64,000 nt of DNA. It comes from Dipteronia dyeriana. Lineage: Eukaryota; Streptophyta; Magnoliopsida; Sapindales; Sapindaceae. Of the stretch, positions 58,583 through 64,000 are shown in pieces; positions within the stretch are counted from its first letter, which is position 1, and each line of letters opens with the position of its first letter. The notes under the pieces were generated by a model. It made no database searches. It was not told the origin of the DNA and saw nothing but the letters and a program-made list of their open reading frames with translations. The translations under genes were made by a program, and so were the position numbers. The stretch spans positions 33,923,598 through 33,987,597 of the forward strand of contig CM065297.1 of the NCBI GenBank assembly GCA_032871835.1. The letters are read 5' to 3'.

Positions 58583-59260
58583 CCACTAACCACCCCATCG
58601 GAAAACACCATCACTAACGCCAATCTTCTCTCAATGGAGGGCGCTCGATCTTGTCGGTGAATGGGAAAGAGAAGATAAACGGGAGAGAAAGCCGAAGACG
58701 GAGAGATAACGAGATGGAACGAAAGAGAGAGCAGATGGAAAGAACGAGATCGGTGTGTTGGAGAAGATGATGAAGGTTGGAGAGATGAGATTTCAGATTT
58801 GGTTTTTTAAGTTTAAGAATAAACTTAAAATAATTTGTTTATTTATAAATCAATTTACATAATTACTTTTCGTTCATATAGTTTCTAAAAGCTTAAGAGG
58901 TCAGTTTACGATTTTACCCTCTAACCTTAGATAGAATCTTTCGAAACACCAACGGAATTGGATGATAGAAACCAAAATACATATTTTTTGAAACTATAGG
59001 GATCTGTTAAGAAAATTTTCAAAATCAAAGGACCAATTTATATATTAGATTAAACTATAGGGACTAAAATAGAATTCACCCTTAACATTTTGAATACCTT
59101 TAAATTTTTATAGACTTTTTATAGACTTTTAAATCGGTTGGCAGGAAAGCCTTTTTAAACTTAGAGATGTTTTAAAATGTTTAGCGCAAAAAATTTTAAA
59201 CACCCAAAACCCTTTTTTTTTTTTCTCTTTATCTGAAAACCAGATAACCCCAAAAGATTG
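58583..59260 (+). promoter_or_regulatory. Upstream region of CTF7
   Basis: This is the 678 bp between the copia B LTR and the CTF7 start codon. It has a purine-rich stretch at about 58660-58800 and an AT-rich part with the phrase ACTATAGGGACTAAAATAG near 59050, which looks like a worn repeat end. TATA-like TTTTTATAGACTTTTTATAGAC lies near 59105-59130. Promoter function is inferred only from position. If the core promoter is here, the LTR of copia B is an immediate upstream neighbour. Confidence 0.4.
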
Positions 59261-62200
59261 ATGCAACCCAAAATCAGTTCCTTCTTCAAGCCTTCTTCTT
59301 CTTCTTTTTTTGCGCCACCTCTGGTTTTCGATGATGAAGACGATGTTTTTGCGAATTGGGAGAAGAAAGAACACATAATTGTCAATATTTACCAGCTTAG
59401 GGCTCCAAAATCTGATGGGTATGCATCTTTTCAAACTCATTCCACTTTTGGGTTTTGGATTATTTGGTTGTCTCTTTGCGTTTTATTTTCTTAGATTGAA
59501 TATAGGGAATCTCATGTTTATGTTATTTGATTTTTTACTAGAGAAATTGCTATCTTGCTAACTTGGGTTTGTTCCCAAATCTTTGAGATTGTATATATTA
59601 CTAATAAGACTTTGGTATTCTTACTTTTGGGCGGTGTTTAGGGTTTCATATGATGGGTATACAGAGTCATTCAGTGGTTCAACACCAAAGAAACCTGCAT
59701 CGGAGAATTCGTGTTTGAAACCACAATTGAAAACACTGAATAAGAAGAGAAGTTATGCACAGTTCCATTTGGAGTTAGGTCAATCTGATTTTCTTCTTCA
59801 CACTTGTTCCACATGTGGAGTCAAGTTTGCTGCTGGTGATGTAAGTGACGAGAAGGCTCATAAGACCTTTCACAAGGATTACACGCTTGGGATTCAATTC
59901 AAGGTTCATTTTTACAGATCTTCTTGTTAATTATGTTTGTTTGGTTTGCTTTGATGTTTGTTTGTTGTATTGTTATTCTATTTTATCAGGGTTGGCGCTA
60001 CGAAAGGGTTATTCATATGCCTTGTGTTGAAGGTGGACGTGTTGTTCTTGTGTTAGATTGTGACCCTCCTGCCCAGAAGAATAAGGTGTGATTTTTTCTT
60101 TCTTTCTTTTAGTTCTTGGTTCTTACTTGATTTCAAGAGGTTAATGTAGAAAAAAATATATATGCAGTTGATGTTTGTTATAGATGTTAATAGGGTTCTA
60201 CTTAGACTGGCAGGTTCAGGAGGTTGTGAAGATGGTGGAGATGGAGCTTGGCAGTGGATGGGTCTTTCATAAGCTCTGTAAGGTATCCAGTATCCTTATT
60301 CTGTTCGAAGTTTAAATGGTTTATGAGTTATGCATAAGTTGTGCAAATGCATTTAGTATACCCAATAAAGTGTTTCTAAAATTGTCTAATTGATTCCCGG
60401 TAATCAAAATGCTGTATGAGCTTTTGGTTGCTTTTAAGCGATGTGTTTTTGCAGTAGTGTTGTACACTTGTACATTAATTTATTTACTCAGTTCTTTGTA
60501 TAATTTAAGTTGTTAATTATAAGAAAAGATTACTTTGATAGAATGGAGTACGTATCTCCAAATCTTATTCAATAGTTTTCTAATTTCAATTACATCTCAA
60601 TGACTGAACTTTATACCATTCATATTTGACTCTTCAGATCAGATACATAGAATGTAAACTAGCAATAACTTTAGTATTAACTTCATACATTGAACATTGA
60701 ACTGACTTTTAGTTAAATGAGATGAACTTATACTCTCAAGATGAACACATTAAATTCAATACTCCTTAATGTGTTTGTCTAAAATTCCCAGCATAGTGCC
60801 CAACAATTGAAATCTGTTCCTTGACAAAGCTTTGGTGAAGATGTCTGCCAGCTGGTTTTCTGTGCTGCAGTACTTCAACCGAATGTCTCCGTTAGTTTCA
60901 ACTTCTCGTAGGTAGTGATACTTGATTGCAATATGCTTGGTCCTGTTACGAAAGACAGGATTCATGGCAATGGCAATTGTAGATTTGTTATCACAACATA
61001 TCTCAACAGGTTTTAATTGCTTCTCCCCTATGTCTTCCAAAATTCTACTCAGCCAAATAGTTTGATTTGCTGCACTTGCAGTAGCTACATATTCTGCTTC
61101 AGAAGTGGATTGAGTGACACTATTCTGTTTCTTTGATCCCAAAGAAAATACGCTCGAGCCAAAACTGAAACAAAAACCTAAAGTACTTCTTAAATCATCC
61201 ACCGATCCTGCCCAATCACTGTCAGTATAGCCAATCAGTTTTCTTCTGGACTGTGCTTGATCCAATTGCCATGATTAACAGTTCCCTGCAGGTATCTGAG
61301 GATTCTTTTTCCTGCACCAAAATGAACTTGGCTTGGTTCCTGTATAAACCTTGACAATAGGCTTGTAGCAAACATTATGTTTGGTCTTGTTGCAGTTAGG
61401 TAGAGAAGACTCTGCCAACAAGACGTCTGTACATGGCAGAATCAGCCTTCTTCACTCCATCCTTATGTAACTTTTCTCTAGCAACCAGAGGTGTGGCCAC
61501 TGTCTTACAACCGAGCATTCTGAATTTTGCTAATAACTCATCATTGTATTTTCTTTGTGAAATGAAAATGCCATTATCTTCTTGACATACTTCCATAAAA
61601 TAATGCATCATACCACGTGGGTAACTCATTTCAAAAGTACTCATCATGTTTTCTTTAAAACTTTCAACGACATTGATGTTGTTTCCCGTTAAGATCAAGT
61701 CATCAACATACAGAGAAACAATTAGTATAACTGACGCTCCTCGATGCTTTGTATAAAGTGTTGGTTCACTCTTGCTCTCTTGGAACCTTGATCAAGAAAG
61801 TACCCATCAATTTTTCCATACCAGGCTCGGGGCTTGCTTTAGGCCATAGAGTGCCTTCTTAAATCTTAGCACTTTTCCAGCCTCTTCAATAAACCCCTCT
61901 AGTTGGCTGATATATACTTCTTGCAATTCTCCATTTAGGAATGCAGACTTCACATCCAATCGAAAAATTTTCCACTTCTTAGCTGTAAGAGCTACAAGAG
62001 CTCTAATTGTGTCCAGCCTTGCAACAGGTGCGAAAGTCTCATTGTAGTCTCTTCCAAACTGTTGAGCATACCCATTTACAGCCAGTCTAGCCTTATGCTT
62101 CTGAATTGATTTATCAGGATTCAGTTTGGTTTTGTAGATTCACTTCACTCCATTGACTTTTTTTTCTGCAGGTAGATCAACTAACACCAAAGTATCATTC

Positions 62201-63764
62201 TTCTTGATCATTCTCATTTCCTCCTCCACTGCTTTGACCCACACTTCTTCCTTTGAGGCTGCTGCTGCATAATTCACAGGTTCTAGTGATAGAAAATTGC
62301 AGCTTTCATAGATGTCATTTAACGATCTAAGCCTCTTTGGTGGTGAATCACCTAAACTTTCTGATGATGCTGAAATTGGAGTTGATACTGGTGTTTTAGG
62401 CTCTTCAATTTGAATGCCATGATCAGTTTCAGGTTCTGAATTTTCTATGGGAACTAAAACAGAGTTTCTGGAAATTTTGCTTTCTTTCCAATCCCAGAAA
62501 GCCCCTTCATCAATTTGCACATCTCGGCTTATGATCATCTTTTCTGTTTCCAGGATATAAACTCTATTGCCTTTTGATTGAGCACTATATCCTAGAAAAA
62601 CTCCCTTTTGAGATTTCTCCTCCAGCTTGTGTCTTTTTGGAACTGGAACAAGAACATAGCAGATGCAGCCAAACACCTTCAGATAGTTTGTTGATGGTTT
62701 TCTGCCATTCCATGCTTCATATGGAGTTTGATCAGGGATTGCACTTGTTGGACATCTATTCAGCAGGTATATAGCAGTGTTGACTGCTTTTGTTCAGAAT
62801 TCTGCAGGTAGACCTTTTTCCAATGGCATCGATCTGGCCATTTCCATCACAGTTTTATTTTTTCTTTTTGACACTCCATTTTGCTGAGGAGTGTACTCAA
62901 CCGTGAGCTAATGTTCCAAGCCTTATTCTTCAAGAAATTTAAGCTTGCAGTTGAAACTTAAAGTGGTTTCAAGATGAAAGCTTTGAGAAGTGATACTAAC
63001 CATTAATTATAAGCAAAGATAACTTTGATAGGATGAAGTACGTATCATCAAATCTTATTCAAGAGTTTTCTAATTTCAATTACATCTCAATGATTGAACT
63101 TTATACCAGTCGTATTTGACTCTTCAGATCAGATACATAGAATGTCAATAACTTTAGTATTAACTTCATACGTTGAACACTGAACTGACTTTTAGTTAAA
63201 CGAGATGAACTTATACTCTCAAAATGAACACATTAAATTCAATATAATAGCTATTATTGGCTTCAATCTCATGTTCTATGAATTCCAAATTCTCCATTGT
63301 TTCAGAAGTTGACCAGTTCATGATTTTTATTTCAGTTTGTATGGTTGAATTGAGTTGTGGATCAATATTGTATTCATTGTGGATTTGTTTCTCATTCACC
63401 CCCAATGTTTGCAGGTGTATCTGTTTATTTCCTCCCAGAGGATTGCCGGCTGTGTATTTGTTGAACCAATAAAGGAAGCATTCAAAGTCTTATCAGGACC
63501 GGTTGAAGAAAGATCTAATGTTACTAGAATGAAGAAAACAAATGTAAACTCAGCCTCTCTCCAATTCGGGGAAATTATTTTACAGAGAGAAGTCATGAAA
63601 AAAGGTTATTCTGTTAATTGTCCTAAGATATTGGATGACAATCACAATGGAGCCATTGTCTGCGAAAAGGAAGCGACACCTGCTGTTTGTGGCATCAGAG
63701 CCATCTGGGTCAGTCCCTCTAACAGAAGAAAAGGCATTGCTACTCAGTTGCTGGATGCTGTAAG
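59261..63764 (+). CDS. CTF7: CTF7/ECO1 sister-chromatid cohesion acetyltransferase, 5 exons, last exon outside window
   Basis: Nuclear enzyme of the Eco1/CTF7/ESCO family, which acetylates the SMC3 subunit of cohesin in S phase to establish sister-chromatid cohesion. Exons inferred from reading frame and GT/AG sites: 59261-59418, 59642-59903, 59990-60085, 60214-60282, 63415-63764, giving about 311 codons. Residues 2-9 (QPKISSFF) fit a PCNA-binding PIP box. Exon 2 carries the C2H2 finger (CSTC, then H-x3-H) in the conserved [11 protein letters not shown] context. Exon 5 begins [13 protein letters not shown] and holds the acetyl-CoA motif RRKGIA within a conserved [15 protein letters not shown] block. 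The TAA just after exon 5 lies in the intron: donor AG|GTAAAT leaves phase 2, so the final exon is off the window. ATG 59261 is chosen because it starts directly before the PIP box. Intron 4 is 3132 bp and contains an antisense copia element. No internal stop was seen in the joined exons. Exon 1/2 joining is the least certain step. Confidence 0.93.
60511..60761 (-). repeat. 3' LTR of copia D
   Basis: It matches 63001-63244 along its whole length (for example TCTAATTTCAATTACATCTC in both). On the minus strand it follows the end of the RNase H frame and a purine run AAGGAG, as expected for a 3' LTR. Its minus-strand start reads TATTGAA rather than TGTTGAA. Confidence 0.8.
60762..62945 (-). pseudogene. 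Copia D pol remnant: integrase C-terminus, reverse transcriptase, RNase H
   Basis: Reading down from about 62945, the frame shows the end of integrase. The catalytic-Glu motif position reads QNGVSKRKN, so Glu has become Lys. The integrase C-terminal domain follows (FGCICYV, VFLGYS, about 62530-62680), then the reverse transcriptase palm (YVDD kept near 61696-61710), then RNase H at 60756-61265. RNase H keeps YTDSDW, SEAEY and CDNKS. Stops interrupt it, for example just after 62140 and near 61800, and the frame shifts around 61265-61396. The two integrase Asp residues are absent with the deleted 5' part. RNase H is the best preserved piece at about 169 codons. Confidence 0.85.
63001..63244 (-). 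repeat. 5' LTR of copia D
   Basis: This is the second copy of the 60511-60761 repeat, beginning with TTAATTATAAG and ending ATTCAATA like its partner. The expected primer site just inside it (below 63000) is not recognisable. The sequence there looks like a deletion scar. Confidence 0.75.
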
Positions 63765-64000
63765 GTAAATTCATCTACTCAGTTCAATCACTATACAATT
63801 TGTTCTCAATATCTTTTTTGCATTTTTTGTATTCTTGTCATGATAAAGTTGATTCATGTTTTGATATTTTCTCCCGTGATACATCGGTGAAATGCTTTGA
63901 CACTCTTCCACATGTGAAGGCTACTTAAACCAATTGATTAGGTTGCTTTTCTTGTGGGATGTGAATTTTGGTTGTGTTGTTGAGCTGGTCATCTCATTTA

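Larger units (their letters stand above)
60511..63244 (-). mobile_element. Copia D: deleted Ty1/copia element in CTF7 intron 4, antisense to the gene
   Basis: The element has two LTR copies of about 245-250 bp (60511-60761 and about 63001-63244). By hand they differ at about 14 sites plus one indel of about 8 bp. Between them are RNase H, reverse transcriptase and the end of integrase on the minus strand. Gag, protease and most of integrase are missing, so it could not move alone. It differs in sequence from copia A, B and C, and its short LTRs suggest an Ale-type lineage, which I cannot confirm. Flanking 5-mers TAAGT and TAATA are only a weak target duplication. It makes up most of the 3.1-kb intron. 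Confidence 0.85.

Noticed and set aside
59379..59561. Frames over CTF7 intron 1 (59379-59561) and the exon 1 read-through to 59494
   Set aside because: They continue past the GT donor at 59419 into the intron. The CTF7 frame resumes at 59642.
60506..63249. TAAGT/TAATA as a secure target duplication of copia D
   Set aside because: Only 3 of 5 bases match and the LTR edges are uncertain, so it is mentioned but not relied on.
1..64000. CRISPR arrays, rRNA, tRNA genes, bacterial operons
   Set aside because: No regularly spaced short repeats with unique spacers and no recognisable rRNA or tRNA sequence were seen. The TGGTATCAGAGC matches are retroelement primer sites, not tRNA genes.

Overview
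The window is repeat-rich nuclear DNA from a flowering plant, most likely a eudicot. Three things point there: nested LTR retrotransposons (Ty1/copia and Ty3/gypsy) with tRNA-iMet-type primer binding sites, small DNA transposons of the Tourist and hAT kinds, and one intron-containing nuclear gene whose exons read as the plant cohesin acetyltransferase CTF7/ECO1. There are no operons, CRISPR arrays or bacterial features, and I saw no rRNA or tRNA gene.

Region 1 (1-23774) is one Tat-like Ty3/gypsy element cut into pieces by later insertions. Its 5' LTR starts outside the window. A solo copia LTR (324-3031), itself hit by a Tourist-like MITE (1095-1484), splits that LTR. A second solo LTR (about 3609-6162) and a full copia element, copia A (6673-16458, target duplication GAATG), split its gag. 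The gypsy pol is wrecked: reverse transcriptase is fused to the last residues of integrase. An antisense reading region follows, and the 3' LTR is 22696-23774.

Region 2 (23775-40124) is AT-rich degraded intergenic DNA. It holds a chromovirus-like LTR with a primer site (about 26300-26907), a hAT-like non-autonomous element with a perfect 8-bp target duplication (27815-28866), a solo LTR with a perfect 5-bp duplication (32361-34378) that may sit inside another LTR, further LTR-like stretches, and a truncated copy of the same solo-LTR family (38436-40124).

Region 3 (40125-58582, minus strand) is copia B, from the same family as copia A. A solo LTR (43065-45146) splits its gag, copia C of the same family (45891-54023) is inserted in its untranslated leader, and a solo LTR (56454-58042, target duplication AAACT) is inserted in its 5' LTR. 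The 3' end of copia B is missing, and a 345-bp tandem duplication lies at the break. Every copia coding region here carries stops, frameshifts or deletions.

Region 4 (58583-64000) is the CTF7/ECO1 gene on the plus strand. Five exons are visible (59261 to 63764) and the last exon lies beyond the window. Intron 4 is 3.1 kb because it contains an antisense, gag-less copia element (copia D, 60511-63244). CTF7 is the only gene in the window that looks functional. I saw no previously undescribed molecular system. The most unusual items are a leader reading frame shared by two copia copies, the self-nesting of one copia family, the retroelement inside CTF7, and the nested deletion and duplication structures.
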